Source: Scatosoma sp045655705
GTDB lineage: Bacteria; Bacillota; Clostridia; Christensenellales; Borkfalkiaceae
NCBI GenBank assembly: GCA_045655705.1
Contig: JAZOPU010000130.1
Location: 1-19,055, forward strand
Length of the DNA: 19,055 bases
Direction of reading: 5' to 3'
Part shown: positions 1 to 6,118 of the stretch, in pieces
Numbering within the stretch: position 1 is the first letter of the stretch
Layout of the letters: each line of letters begins with the position of its first letter
The notes under the pieces: model-generated
What the model saw: only the letters and a program-made list of their open reading frames with translations
Databases searched by the model: none
Told to the model about the DNA's origin: nothing
Translations under genes and position numbers: made by a program

Positions 1-48
1 AGTTCGACAAATTGCGCGATAAAAAGTGTAAAAAACGCATAAAAACGA

Positions 49-77
49 TTGACTAATTTTTGGAAATGGGATATAAT
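49..77 (+). promoter_or_regulatory. Sigma-A promoter of the rpsF-ssb-rpsR operon
   Basis: A -35 box TTGACT (49-54) and a perfect -10 box TATAAT (72-77) are separated by 17 bp. Transcription should start near 84, giving a leader of about 75 nt before rpsF. The 48 bases to the left hold nothing I recognise. Confidence 0.88.
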
Positions 78-83
78 ATCTCT

Positions 84-150
84 ACACGGCTTGTAAAAGA
101 GCCGATTTAACCTTGCATATCGAAAGGTATGCCGAATAAGACCAGGAGGT
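84..150 (+). promoter_or_regulatory. Structured rpsF leader, candidate S6:S18 autoregulatory element
   Basis: The leader holds a small hairpin (88-91 with 100-103) and a 7-bp stem capped by a GAAA tetraloop (115-121 with 126-132). The stem is followed at once by CCGA (132-135). ACCT (110-113) can pair with AGGT (147-150) of the Shine-Dalgarno, so one fold would hide the ribosome binding site. In many bacteria the S6:S18 complex binds a CCG-containing stem in rpsF leaders that imitates its 16S rRNA site. The placement fits, but the match to that consensus is from memory and not computed. Confidence 0.5.
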
Positions 151-158
151 AAAAAAGT

Positions 159-443
159 ATGGCGAAATACGAAATGCTCTATCTGCTCAACAACGATTTG
201 ACGGACGAAGCAAAAGACGCGGAAATCGCGAAGTATGAAGACATCGTTAAATCGATGGGCGGCGCTGTGGCTTCCACCGACAAGTGGGGCACGAAAAAGA
301 CCGCTTACCCTATCAACTTCAAAAATGAAGCGTACTACGTGCTTATGACGTTTGAAGCTGACGGCAACGTTGTTGAAGAGTTGAAACGTGTTGCAGGCAT
401 CGACGCAGACGTTGTTAGACGTTTGATCACGAAGCTCAACTAA
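159..443 (+). CDS. rpsF: 30S ribosomal protein S6
   Basis: The 94-residue product opens MAKYEMLYLLNNDL and carries the S6 ferredoxin-like fold signatures, including the KWGTKKTAYPI segment and the YYVLMTFEAD strand. S6 binds S18 and sits on the platform of the 30S subunit. The length is normal for the family, without the long acidic tail of some proteobacteria. The start follows AGGAGGT (144-150) by 8 nt. It is first in an operon with ssb (20-bp gap) and rpsR, the classic bacterial order in which S6 and S18 are made together around the single-stranded DNA-binding protein. Control is probably through the leader at 84-150. Identity is secure. Confidence 0.97.
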   Translation: MAKYEMLYLLNNDLTDEAKDAEIAKYEDIVKSMGGAVASTDKWGTKKTAYPINFKNEAYYVLMTFEADGNVVEELKRVAGIDADVVRRLITKLN

Positions 444-463
444 TTGTTAAGAGGGAAAAAGGA

Positions 464-889
464 ATGAACAAAGTATTTTTAATCGGTAACTTAACGCGTG
501 ATCCCGAACTCACGGAAACCCCTTCGGGCGTACCCGTTTGCCGTTTTTCAATTGCGGTAAACAGAAACTACGCTTCGCAGGACGGCGAACGTCAAACGGA
601 CTTTTTCAATATTACCGCTTGGCGTGCTATGGGTGAAACGATCGCTCGTTACACGAAAAAAGGCAACAAGGTTGCCGTGGTTGGTAGCATTCAAATGCGC
701 AACTACGAAGACAACCAAGGCGTAAAACGCACAGCGGTAGACATTATCGCGCAAGACGTTGAATTCCTTACGCCCAAAGCAAGCGGAGATTCGTTCGACG
801 ACGTGAACGATACCGCACCCCGCGCTGCCGCCCCCAAACGCAAGCCCGTGTTACAGGCTATGGACGACGACAGCGATATCCCTTTCTAA
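464..889 (+). CDS. ssb: Single-stranded DNA-binding protein
   Basis: The product has 141 residues. The N-terminal OB-fold (about residues 1-105) begins MNKVFLIGNLTRDPEL and contains FNITAWRAMGE and the YEDNQGVKR loop. A short linker (KASGDSFDDVNDTAPRAAAPKRK) follows. The acidic C-terminal tip DDDSDIPF is the peptide that recruits partners such as exonucleases, PriA and RecO in this family. SSB coats single-stranded DNA during replication, repair and recombination. It is slightly short for the family because the linker is brief. A purine-rich ribosome site (AGAGGG, then AAGGA) precedes the ATG. It lies between rpsF and rpsR, 34 bp before the latter. Identity is secure. Confidence 0.97.
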   Translation: MNKVFLIGNLTRDPELTETPSGVPVCRFSIAVNRNYASQDGERQTDFFNITAWRAMGETIARYTKKGNKVAVVGSIQMRNYEDNQGVKRTAVDIIAQDVEFLTPKASGDSFDDVNDTAPRAAAPKRKPVLQAMDDDSDIPF

Positions 890-923
890 TGGAAAGGTAA
901 AATAATTTAAGGAGTATACTATT

Positions 924-1172
924 ATGGAAGAAAAAGCACCCGTAAAAAAGGTATATAAAAAAGCGCCCCGCAAAAAGGTATGCGCATTCTGCCAAGAAAA
1001 GCTTGACGCGATCGATTATAAAGACGTAAACCGTTTGAAGAAATTTATCGCAGAAGGCGGTAAGATTTTACCCCGCAGAATGACGGGTACGTGCGCGGCA
1101 CACCAAAGACTTCTTGCAACGGCAATCAAGCGTGCAAGAATCGCGGCTCTTCTCCCTTTCAAAGGCGAGTAA
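924..1172 (+). CDS. rpsR: 30S ribosomal protein S18, Cys-containing form
   Basis: The 82-residue product has a basic N-terminal tail and the core CAFCQEKLDAIDYKD, then RLKKFIAEGGKILPRRMTG and HQRLLATAIKRARIAALLPF, the S18 signatures. CxxC near residue 21 and CAAH near residue 58 form the metal-ribbon-like version of S18 found in many Bacillota. S18 pairs with S6 on the 30S platform. AAGGAG (909-914) sits 9 nt before the ATG. It closes the operon, with a strong terminator right after it. rplI, which follows rpsR in many genomes, lies about 7 kb away here under its own promoter. Confidence 0.97.
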   Translation: MEEKAPVKKVYKKAPRKKVCAFCQEKLDAIDYKDVNRLKKFIAEGGKILPRRMTGTCAAHQRLLATAIKRARIAALLPFKGE

Positions 1173-1188
1173 GCAATACGTAAAATTC

Positions 1189-1220
1189 AAAAAACCTTTC
1201 CGTATCGGAAAGGTTTTTTT
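1189..1220. terminator. Bidirectional intrinsic terminator between rpsR and gltS-like gene
   Basis: An 8-bp perfect stem (1195-1202 with 1206-1213) with a 3-nt loop is flanked by A6 on the left and T7 on the right, so it works on both strands. It lies between two convergent genes, rpsR ending at 1172 and the carrier gene ending at 1232. Confidence 0.9.
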
Positions 1221-1231
1221 CGTTTGCTTTT

Positions 1232-2620
1232 TTATTCTTCCTTTTTCTTTCGTTTAAAGATAAACGAGCGGAAGAGTATCAAGTTCATAACCAAAAAGAA
1301 CGCAACGAGTATGCCAAGCGTTAATAGCGGTTGTTTGGGCGCGAGCGTTGCAAGGAGCATCATGGGAAATCCAAATACGATCGCAGGGAAATTTTGATAA
1401 ACAAGATTATCCGCAACGGGCGTGGAGAAATCCCCATCGAGCTCTCTAAGCAGAATAACCCCCGTGCTCGCCGTGCCCGTGAGCATACCGTACATTGCCA
1501 AGAACTGCTCGTTTGCATACGCAGGAAACAGCTTTCTCGCCACGAACAGGTTATAAAAATAGGTAATGATTGCACCGACAACGCCGAGAATGAGAATAAT
1601 TCCCCAATAATTTTCTAAAACGTCCAAGCGTATTGCGGCAATCCCCGCCACAACCATAATATCAAAGAAGAAATTCCCTATTCTTGAAAGCAGGAAATTG
1701 TTCGTGTATTGCCGTTTCATAAGCGATTTTTTACGCAAAAACTTCAACACGACTTTCACGAGCGTACCCGTCAACACACCAAGCAAAAAGTTAAATCCGT
1801 ATATGACCGATCGCATATTGGGGAGTAACAATCCCAAGCCGTACATAACAAGATACGTCAATACGTATGCAAGCATAATAAACGCGATTTGCACGGTGAT
1901 CTTGTCAATACTGCCGTTCATCGGAATTTCGCCTTCCGCTTGCACTTCGTCGAGTTGCATTTTTCCTTCGCGGAACTTTTTAAGATCCACTTTGTGTTTG
2001 GCTTTCCAAATGCTCAAATACACGACACCGCCAATACTCGCACTCAAAAAACCAAGTGCCGCGATCGTCAAGCCAAAGCTTCTGCCACCCACAAACCCAT
2101 AATCGCTTTCATAGATACTGCCATAGTTGAGCGCTTGTCCCGTGCCCTGACCATAACCAAACGGCAACAACACGCCCGCCGCAGGGAAAAACCCGTCGAT
2201 AATCAGCGCAATGATCAGCGTGATCCCAAGCCCGAACACCGCTTGTAAAAGATAGGTGGAAACGGTGGTTACGCCCGTATTGAATATTTCCTTGTTCCGC
2301 TCTTTGGTGCGTTTTTTCTCCGACGTTTTCAGCGCAGTTGCAATAAATCCAAGCGCGAGCGCGTGATACGTAACCACTTCGAGCGTCGTCATACCCTTCC
2401 CGCCGAAAAACGCGGTGTTAAATAACACGTTCCCCGTGATCGCTTTATATATCGCGGCGATAGCCAAAAGCATTAACCCGCCAAGCACGGACGTAGGCAC
2501 GAGTGAGTGTCGCAAAAAACCGATTTTCCGTTTGAGCAGGTTTGCGATTAAAAGACTGATGAGTAGCGTTGCGAAAAGGTTAATACTCCCCCAAACGCTA
2601 AATTCCCAAAAATTTTCCAT
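1232..2620 (-). CDS. GltS-like sodium/glutamate symporter (ESS family)
   Basis: This 462-residue polytopic membrane protein has about 11-12 hydrophobic segments. It shows the two glycine-rich inverted-repeat signatures expected of ESS carriers: FGYGQGTGQALNYGSIYE near residue 155 and MYGMLTGTASTGVILLRELD near residue 380. The family couples Na+ influx to glutamate uptake, but the substrate here is not proven. It is longer than E. coli GltS (about 400), partly from a charged cytoplasmic loop (KHKVDLKKFREGKMQLDEVQ) in the middle. The start has a strong AAGGAGG-type site (complement of 2626-2633) 5 nt upstream. The first 23 bp overlap the end of the upstream acyltransferase gene, so the two are translationally coupled. 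Confidence 0.85.
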   Translation of the reverse strand: MENFWEFSVWGSINLFATLLISLLIANLLKRKIGFLRHSLVPTSVLGGLMLLAIAAIYKAITGNVLFNTAFFGGKGMTTLEVVTYHALALGFIATALKTSEKKRTKERNKEIFNTGVTTVSTYLLQAVFGLGITLIIALIIDGFFPAAGVLLPFGYGQGTGQALNYGSIYESDYGFVGGRSFGLTIAALGFLSASIGGVVYLSIWKAKHKVDLKKFREGKMQLDEVQAEGEIPMNGSIDKITVQIAFIMLAYVLTYLVMYGLGLLLPNMRSVIYGFNFLLGVLTGTLVKVVLKFLRKKSLMKRQYTNNFLLSRIGNFFFDIMVVAGIAAIRLDVLENYWGIILILGVVGAIITYFYNLFVARKLFPAYANEQFLAMYGMLTGTASTGVILLRELDGDFSTPVADNLVYQNFPAIVFGFPMMLLATLAPKQPLLTLGILVAFFLVMNLILFRSFIFKRKKKEE

Positions 2621-3797
2621 CGTCGCCCTCCTTGCCCTTGTTTTTGTAGCGATAACAGAAATTGACGTATTTGAGCGCGTTAAACCGCGCGTTACCCTTG
2701 ATTTGATACACGTTTCCGCCGTGATACAAATTCAGCTTATTCCTGCCCAGCACCGCCGCCACGTCGATTTCGTCAAACGTAAGCGTCTTTTCTTCGCCTG
2801 CAATCGTAAGCAAAACTCTGTCCTTATACAGCTTTGCTTGCCCGTTTTTATCCAAATGCGTTTTGCGTTTATACGGTTGCACTTTGGATATACGAAGTCC
2901 GTTATCTTCATAAATCGGCTCATCCGCGAGTTCGTCAAGGTTCAAATCGTTTATAAATTCGCATTGATAATTATACCAAGCGGCAACACTTTCAAAGGCA
3001 AACCCGTCCAACCGCCCGCTGGGCAAATACTTCGCCGTTTTCTTACACTTCGTGCAGGCAATCGTATCCCCCGTGCTCTCAAACACGGTCAATCCGCAAT
3101 CAGGGCAAACGTACATTGCCCGTTCTAAATACTGCGCAAGATTTTTACCCTTAAAGACGTCGGTATTTTTGCTTTCGTCCACGTACAGTTCCTTTTGCAC
3201 GAGCGCAAGCAACTGCTCGTCAGACATTTTTTGGTATTCTTCCACTTCCACCACGCGCGACACGTAACCGCGCATACGCCCTTTTCGGATACTATCGCTC
3301 CAACGCGGGTGCACGCCGTAGCCGCCTTCAATGCGGTAGAGTACGAGCGGTAATTTCAGCGTTCTTATCAGTCCCACGATCGCGGGCTTGATATGCCCCG
3401 TTTGTCCGCTATACGTGCGGTTACCCTCGGGCGAGAGCGCAATAGTACCCCCTTCTCTTGCCACGCGTTTGCAGTTCAACACTGCACCCACGTCGGTGGC
3501 TTGTTTCTTGATGGGAATGGGTGCAACCGCCCACGCAAGCAAGCGCGAAATAAACCCGTTGGTGAGCAAATCTTCGCTCGCCACGTAATATACTGCGCCG
3601 CGGAACGCCGACCCAACGATAAATTGATCCGCCGCCGTTTGATGATTGAACGCAATCAAATACGGTCTTTTGGTCTTTTCACGGAATTTTTCTATTTTTG
3701 CACCGTATTTAATACGCACGTACGGATATAAAATCGCATAAGCAATATTGCGTATAATTTTGTGACGGAATTTTATCCATTTCTTCTTTCGTTTCAT
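2598..3797 (-). CDS. PlsC-family acyltransferase with zinc ribbon and C-terminal extension
   Basis: This 399-residue protein begins with a basic, amphipathic N-terminus and a lysophospholipid acyltransferase domain (about 1-200). The catalytic HX4D motif is H52-D57 in NHQTAADQF, and the substrate-binding motif is PEGNRTYSG at 123-131. A Cys4 zinc ribbon follows (C231, C234, C248, C251). The last 110 residues look like a small beta-rich, PH-like domain (VLLTIAGEEKTLTFDEIDV onward), unusual for 1-acylglycerol-3-phosphate acyltransferases, which are normally about 200-250 residues. The likely role is membrane phospholipid acylation; the acceptor is uncertain. No ribosome binding site precedes the ATG, and the -10 box lies 6 nt before it, so the mRNA is probably leaderless. 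It is first in an operon with the GltS-like gene. Confidence 0.85.
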   Translation of the reverse strand: MKRKKKWIKFRHKIIRNIAYAILYPYVRIKYGAKIEKFREKTKRPYLIAFNHQTAADQFIVGSAFRGAVYYVASEDLLTNGFISRLLAWAVAPIPIKKQATDVGAVLNCKRVAREGGTIALSPEGNRTYSGQTGHIKPAIVGLIRTLKLPLVLYRIEGGYGVHPRWSDSIRKGRMRGYVSRVVEVEEYQKMSDEQLLALVQKELYVDESKNTDVFKGKNLAQYLERAMYVCPDCGLTVFESTGDTIACTKCKKTAKYLPSGRLDGFAFESVAAWYNYQCEFINDLNLDELADEPIYEDNGLRISKVQPYKRKTHLDKNGQAKLYKDRVLLTIAGEEKTLTFDEIDVAAVLGRNKLNLYHGGNVYQIKGNARFNALKYVNFCYRYKNKGKEGDDGKFLGI

Positions 3798-3803
3798 AGA
3801 TAT

Positions 3804-3831
3804 ATTATATCACTTTTTTTTGCAACCGCAA
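3804..3831 (-). promoter_or_regulatory. Promoter of the acyltransferase gene, predicted leaderless
   Basis: Read on the minus strand, the -35 is TTGCGG (3826-3831), the spacer 16 bp and the -10 TATAAT (3804-3809). Only ATATCT separates the -10 from the ATG at 3797, so the predicted +1 is the A of the start codon. Confidence 0.65.
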
Positions 3832-3833
3832 AG

Positions 3834-3873
3834 AAAAAAAAGCGTGTTATTCATAATTTTTACACGCTTTTTT
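3834..3873 (-). terminator. Intrinsic terminator, probably the original dnaJ terminator
   Basis: A 7-bp stem, AGCGTGT (3841-3847) with ACACGCT (3862-3868), has A/T runs on both sides and ends in seven U residues on the minus strand. It now lies behind the XRE gene. If the cassette at 3878-4916 were removed, it would directly follow the dnaJ stop codon, which suggests it served dnaJ first. Confidence 0.8.
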
Positions 3874-3877
3874 CAAG

Positions 3878-3897
3878 TTTTATTTTCCAAACGGTTT
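3878..3897. repeat. Left copy of 20-bp direct repeat (cassette 1)
   Basis: TTTTATTTTCCAAACGGTTT here is identical to 4917-4936 with no mismatch. The right copy is the true 3' end of dnaJ; this copy is non-coding, between the XRE stop codon and the terminator at 3834-3873. Confidence 0.95.
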
Positions 3898-3908
3898 TTA
3901 ATTCTATT

Positions 3909-4115
3909 TTAATAGTCTTTTCTCCCCAATAAATAGTCGGTAGTCGTGTTTAAAATATCGGCTATTGCTAACAATACGTCAAAAGAACATTCTCTCTCCC
4001 CATTTTCCCAATACGATATTAACCGAACAGACACGTTTAACCTCAAAGCCAACTCCGCTCGCGATATTCCTTCTTCTCTCCGAATCTCATTTAATCTTGT
4101 TGCAAATTTATTCAT
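3909..4115 (-). CDS. XRE-family (Cro/C1-type) repressor of cassette 1
   Basis: This 68-residue protein is a single helix-turn-helix domain. The segment ISRAELALRLNVSVRLISYWENGERECS fits HTH_3, and the end DILNTTTDYLLGRKDY is the usual last helix of stand-alone XRE regulators. It has no effector domain. The likely job is to repress its own gene and the divergent TM2/DUF2752 pair through GGAAC-N5-GTTCC dyads between the genes. The ATG has no Shine-Dalgarno, and a TATTAT box ends 6 nt before it, so the mRNA is probably leaderless. The stop lies 11 bp inside the left direct repeat. It has the same length and orientation as the regulator in the second cassette. Confidence 0.88.
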   Translation of the reverse strand: MNKFATRLNEIRREEGISRAELALRLNVSVRLISYWENGERECSFDVLLAIADILNTTTDYLLGRKDY

Positions 4116-4121
4116 ATAAAT

Positions 4122-4200
4122 ATAATAGAACTTTTTGTTCCAAAATACTTGACTTGGAACATATTGTTCCTGTATAATAGTATGTGGAACGATATGTTCT
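4122..4200. promoter_or_regulatory. Divergent promoters with three GGAAC-N5-GTTCC operators
   Basis: Three dyads are seen: 4127-4141 (AGAAC-N5-GTTCC), 4156-4170 (GGAAC-N5-GTTCC, perfect) and 4186-4200 (GGAAC-N5-GTTCT). Their centres are 29 and 30 bp apart. The rightward promoter is TTGACT (4149-4154), 18 bp, TATAAT (4173-4178), so the middle dyad fills its spacer and the third covers the start point. On the minus strand the likely XRE -10 is TATTAT (4122-4127), touching the first dyad, with no good -35. The arrangement suits autorepression plus tight control of the cargo. Confidence 0.78.
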
Positions 4201-4214
4201 ACATACTATTATAC
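4172..4214. repeat. 43-bp near-perfect palindrome across the cargo promoter
   Basis: The arms GTATAATAGTATGT (4172-4185) and ACATACTATTATAC (4201-4214) are exact reverse complements. Inside, 4186-4190 pairs with 4196-4200 apart from one G/T, leaving a 5-base centre. It includes the -10 box, the start point and the third operator, and ends one base before the TM2 ribosome binding site. Confidence 0.9.
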
Positions 4215-4225
4215 GAGGTGTTTAT

Positions 4226-4564
4226 ATGACAGAAGCAAATGTAAGACAAATTATGGCAACCGTGAGCGACAAATTACCGCAAGAAAAGATTTTATATTTA
4301 AAAAGTAAACTTGCGGAAGCTCCTGACGACAAAGCAGATGAAATATTGTGTATGCAATTACATAATCCTACGCACATGTTACTTTATTCTATATTCTTAG
4401 GCGGTTTAGGCGTTGACCGTTTCGTCCTTGGCGACACGGGATTAGGCGTTGCAAAACTTTTATTAGGTTGGGCAACTTGCGGTATATGGCCGATTATCGA
4501 CATATTTATTACGCATAATAAAGCAAAGGAAAAAAATTTCAATAAAATTATGATGTCGTTGTGA
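4226..4564 (+). CDS. TM2-domain membrane protein (cassette 1 cargo)
   Basis: This 112-residue protein has a charged N-terminal half (residues 1-45, rich in Lys, Asp and Glu) and a TM2 domain (about 46-100). The domain contains two hydrophobic helices with LYSIFLGGLGVDRFVLGDTGLGVAKLL and GIWPIIDIF, the TM2 signatures with the conserved D-R-F turn between the helices. TM2 proteins are small membrane proteins of unknown function. I chose ATG 4226 because GAGGTG (4215-4220) lies 5 nt upstream; an in-frame ATG at 4184 lies on or before the predicted transcript start. The stop codon overlaps the next start as GTGA, so the pair is coupled. Confidence 0.88.
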   Translation: MTEANVRQIMATVSDKLPQEKILYLKSKLAEAPDDKADEILCMQLHNPTHMLLYSIFLGGLGVDRFVLGDTGLGVAKLLLGWATCGIWPIIDIFITHNKAKEKNFNKIMMSL

Positions 4565-4881
4565 GAAAAAAAATATTCTTTTTCATTTTCTTTTTCTGTG
4601 TTCTTTTGTTTTATGCCGTTATAATTGGGTGTCCGATTTATAAACTAACAGGATTGAAATGTCCTTTTTGCGGTATGACAAGAGCGCATTTCGCTTTTCT
4701 ATTTCAAGGCTTTACGAAAGCAAAAAACTATCATAGACTTTTTTATTTAGGTATTCCCACGCTATGCGGATTGGCACTTTTAGAGTTTTCAAAAAAGAAA
4801 AATAAATGGCTATTCTTTTTTAACGTTACATTTGTTATCCTTGCATTCGGGGCTATTTGGATAAACTATTTAATTGGATAA
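4561..4881 (+). CDS. DUF2752 membrane protein (cassette 1 cargo)
   Basis: This 106-residue protein opens with a hydrophobic helix (IFFFIFFFCVLLFYAVII), then GCPIYKLTGLKCPFCGMTRAHFAFL, which holds the CPxCGxTR signature of DUF2752. Two more hydrophobic helices follow (about 60-76 and 84-104). The two Cys could bind metal or be redox active; function is unknown. The GTG start overlaps the TM2 stop by 4 bp and has no separate Shine-Dalgarno, so translation should be coupled. DUF2752 and TM2 genes are commonly neighbours in Bacillota and Bacteroidota, which suggests a shared membrane role. The hairpin terminator begins right after its stop. Confidence 0.85.
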   Translation: MRKKIFFFIFFFCVLLFYAVIIGCPIYKLTGLKCPFCGMTRAHFAFLFQGFTKAKNYHRLFYLGIPTLCGLALLEFSKKKNKWLFFFNVTFVILAFGAIWINYLIG

Positions 4882-4883
4882 AA

Positions 4884-4920
4884 AATCGCGGTCGAACAAG
4901 TTGTTCGACCGCAATTTTTT
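4884..4920. terminator. Bidirectional terminator at right end of cassette 1
   Basis: A 10-bp perfect stem, GCGGTCGAAC (4888-4897) with GTTCGACCGC (4903-4912), has a 5-nt loop and A/T runs on each side. It ends the cargo transcript on the plus strand. On the minus strand it now follows the dnaJ stop and probably replaces the original dnaJ terminator. Confidence 0.88.
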
Positions 4921-4936
4921 ATTTTCCAAACGGTTT
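4917..4936. repeat. Right copy of 20-bp direct repeat (dnaJ 3' end)
   Basis: It is identical to 3878-3897. On the minus strand it reads AAACCGTTTGGAAAATAA plus two bases, the last five codons and stop of dnaJ. It contains the core CCGTTTGG, also present in the repeat that flanks the second cassette. Confidence 0.95.
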
Positions 4937-6055
4937 CGCGCCGTATAAACTCTCCACGTTATCCGAATATTTTTTCATTCTTTCGCACTGTTTGAGTTCA
5001 ATGTCGCTATCCAGCTTTTCAATCTCTTTCTTTTGGTCTTTGGAAAGCTTTGTCGGCACTTCTACGAGTACGCGCAAAATAAGATTTCCAACCCCGCCCC
5101 TTGCCGAGCGAATACCCTTTCCGCGCACCGTGAACACCTGTCCGCTTTGCGTACCTTCGGGAATTGTAAAATCAAACGTTTCGTCGATCGTGGGCACTTT
5201 CACTATGCCACCCAGCGCCGCCGTCTTGAACGAAATAGGCAAGTCGATTTTCAAATCGAAATTGTCGCGCACGAAAATCTTGTGCGGTTCGACGCGGAAC
5301 ACCACGATAAGATCGCCAGGCATACCGCCTTGCACCGCTTGCCCCATACCCTTTTTCTTCATGTAGCTGTTGGTATTGACACCTGCGGGAATGTCCAACG
5401 TAACCGTCGTTTCCTTGCGTTCAAAGCCCCTGCCCTTACAATCGGGACATTTTTCTTTAATTTGCCGTCCGCTACCGTTACAGTCCGGACATACGCTTTG
5501 ACGGATCGTACGCCCAAACATAGTATTTTGCACCTGTTGCACGACGCCTTTGCCTTGACATTTAGAGCAGGTGGAATATTCCGTACCGTTCTTTGCGCCC
5601 GTACCGCGACAGTTTTCACAAGGCACGTTGCGCGTATACGAAACGGTCTTTTTGCAACCTTTTGCCGCATCCATAAACGAAAGTGTCATTTCGCGCTGAA
5701 TATCTTCGCCCACTTCCGAACGCGCCGTTCTTGCGCCACCGCCAAAACCACCGCCGAAAATATTACTGAAAATATCTTCAAACCCGCCAAATCCGCCTTC
5801 AAAGCCGCCAAAACCGCCGAACCCGCCCATACCGGGGTGTTCAAGCTCGTAATCATACGCCGCGCGCTTTTGCTCGTCGGAGAGCGTTTCGTTCGCTTCG
5901 TTGATTTCCTTAAATTTTTCCGCTGCCGCCGCGTCGCCTTGGTTGCGGTCGGGGTGATATTTCATAGCAAGCTTGCGATACGCCGCCTTAATTTGCTCGG
6001 GCGTTGCCTTTTTATCTACGCCTAAAATATCGTAATAATTCTTTTTATCCGCCAT
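4919..6055 (-). CDS. dnaJ: Chaperone protein DnaJ (Hsp40)
   Basis: This 378-residue type I Hsp40 has a J domain (1-70) with HPD at 34-36, a Gly/Phe linker (about 73-107, with repeated GGFGGF), and four CxxCxGxG zinc modules. The modules are CENCRGTG, CSKCQGKG, CPDCNGSG and CPDCKGRG. The C-terminal client-binding domains follow. It stimulates DnaK ATPase and delivers unfolded clients. AAAGGG lies upstream of the ATG, 63 bp behind the dnaK stop, with a strong hairpin in the gap. The last codons are duplicated at 3878-3897, so cassette 1 inserted at its 3' end without altering the protein. Confidence 0.97.
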   Translation of the reverse strand: MADKKNYYDILGVDKKATPEQIKAAYRKLAMKYHPDRNQGDAAAAEKFKEINEANETLSDEQKRAAYDYELEHPGMGGFGGFGGFEGGFGGFEDIFSNIFGGGFGGGARTARSEVGEDIQREMTLSFMDAAKGCKKTVSYTRNVPCENCRGTGAKNGTEYSTCSKCQGKGVVQQVQNTMFGRTIRQSVCPDCNGSGRQIKEKCPDCKGRGFERKETTVTLDIPAGVNTNSYMKKKGMGQAVQGGMPGDLIVVFRVEPHKIFVRDNFDLKIDLPISFKTAALGGIVKVPTIDETFDFTIPEGTQSGQVFTVRGKGIRSARGGVGNLILRVLVEVPTKLSKDQKKEIEKLDSDIELKQCERMKKYSDNVESLYGAKPFGK

Positions 6056-6079
6056 AGTACTTACCCTTTATACACTTTT

Positions 6080-6103
6080 CGGGCTTGGTTTGCACCAAGC
6101 CCG
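6080..6103 (-). other. Intercistronic hairpin between dnaK and dnaJ
   Basis: CGGGCTTGGT (6080-6089) pairs perfectly with ACCAAGCCCG (6094-6103) around a TTGC loop. No U-run follows on either strand, so it is not a standard terminator. It may protect or process the dnaK mRNA, or set the lower level of dnaJ. Confidence 0.75.
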
Positions 6104-6118
6104 TCGAGCCGTTAAAAC

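Larger units (their letters stand above)
3878..4916. mobile_element. Cassette 1: recombinase-less insertion at the dnaJ 3' end
   Basis: This 1,039-bp unit, defined by the offset of the two 20-bp repeats, holds an XRE repressor (minus) and a TM2/DUF2752 gene pair (plus). It also carries its own operators and a hairpin terminator near its right end. The interior is visibly richer in A/T and in codons such as TTA, AAT and ATA than the neighbouring dnaJ, dnaK or acyltransferase genes. Collapsing the repeats restores dnaJ followed at once by the terminator at 3834-3873. No integrase, transposase or terminal inverted repeat is present. A 20-bp duplication is long for transposon target duplication and fits a site-specific att core better. 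Movement is inferred. Confidence 0.65.

Noticed and set aside
3885..3900. Integron attC site at the cassette borders
   Set aside because: CCAAACGG/CCGTTTGG is near but does not fit the RYYYAAC/GTTRRRY core consensus, and no paired attC arms are present.
3878..4936. Cassette 1 as an ordinary insertion sequence
   Set aside because: There is no transposase frame, no terminal inverted repeats, and the 20-bp duplication is longer than usual transposon target duplications.
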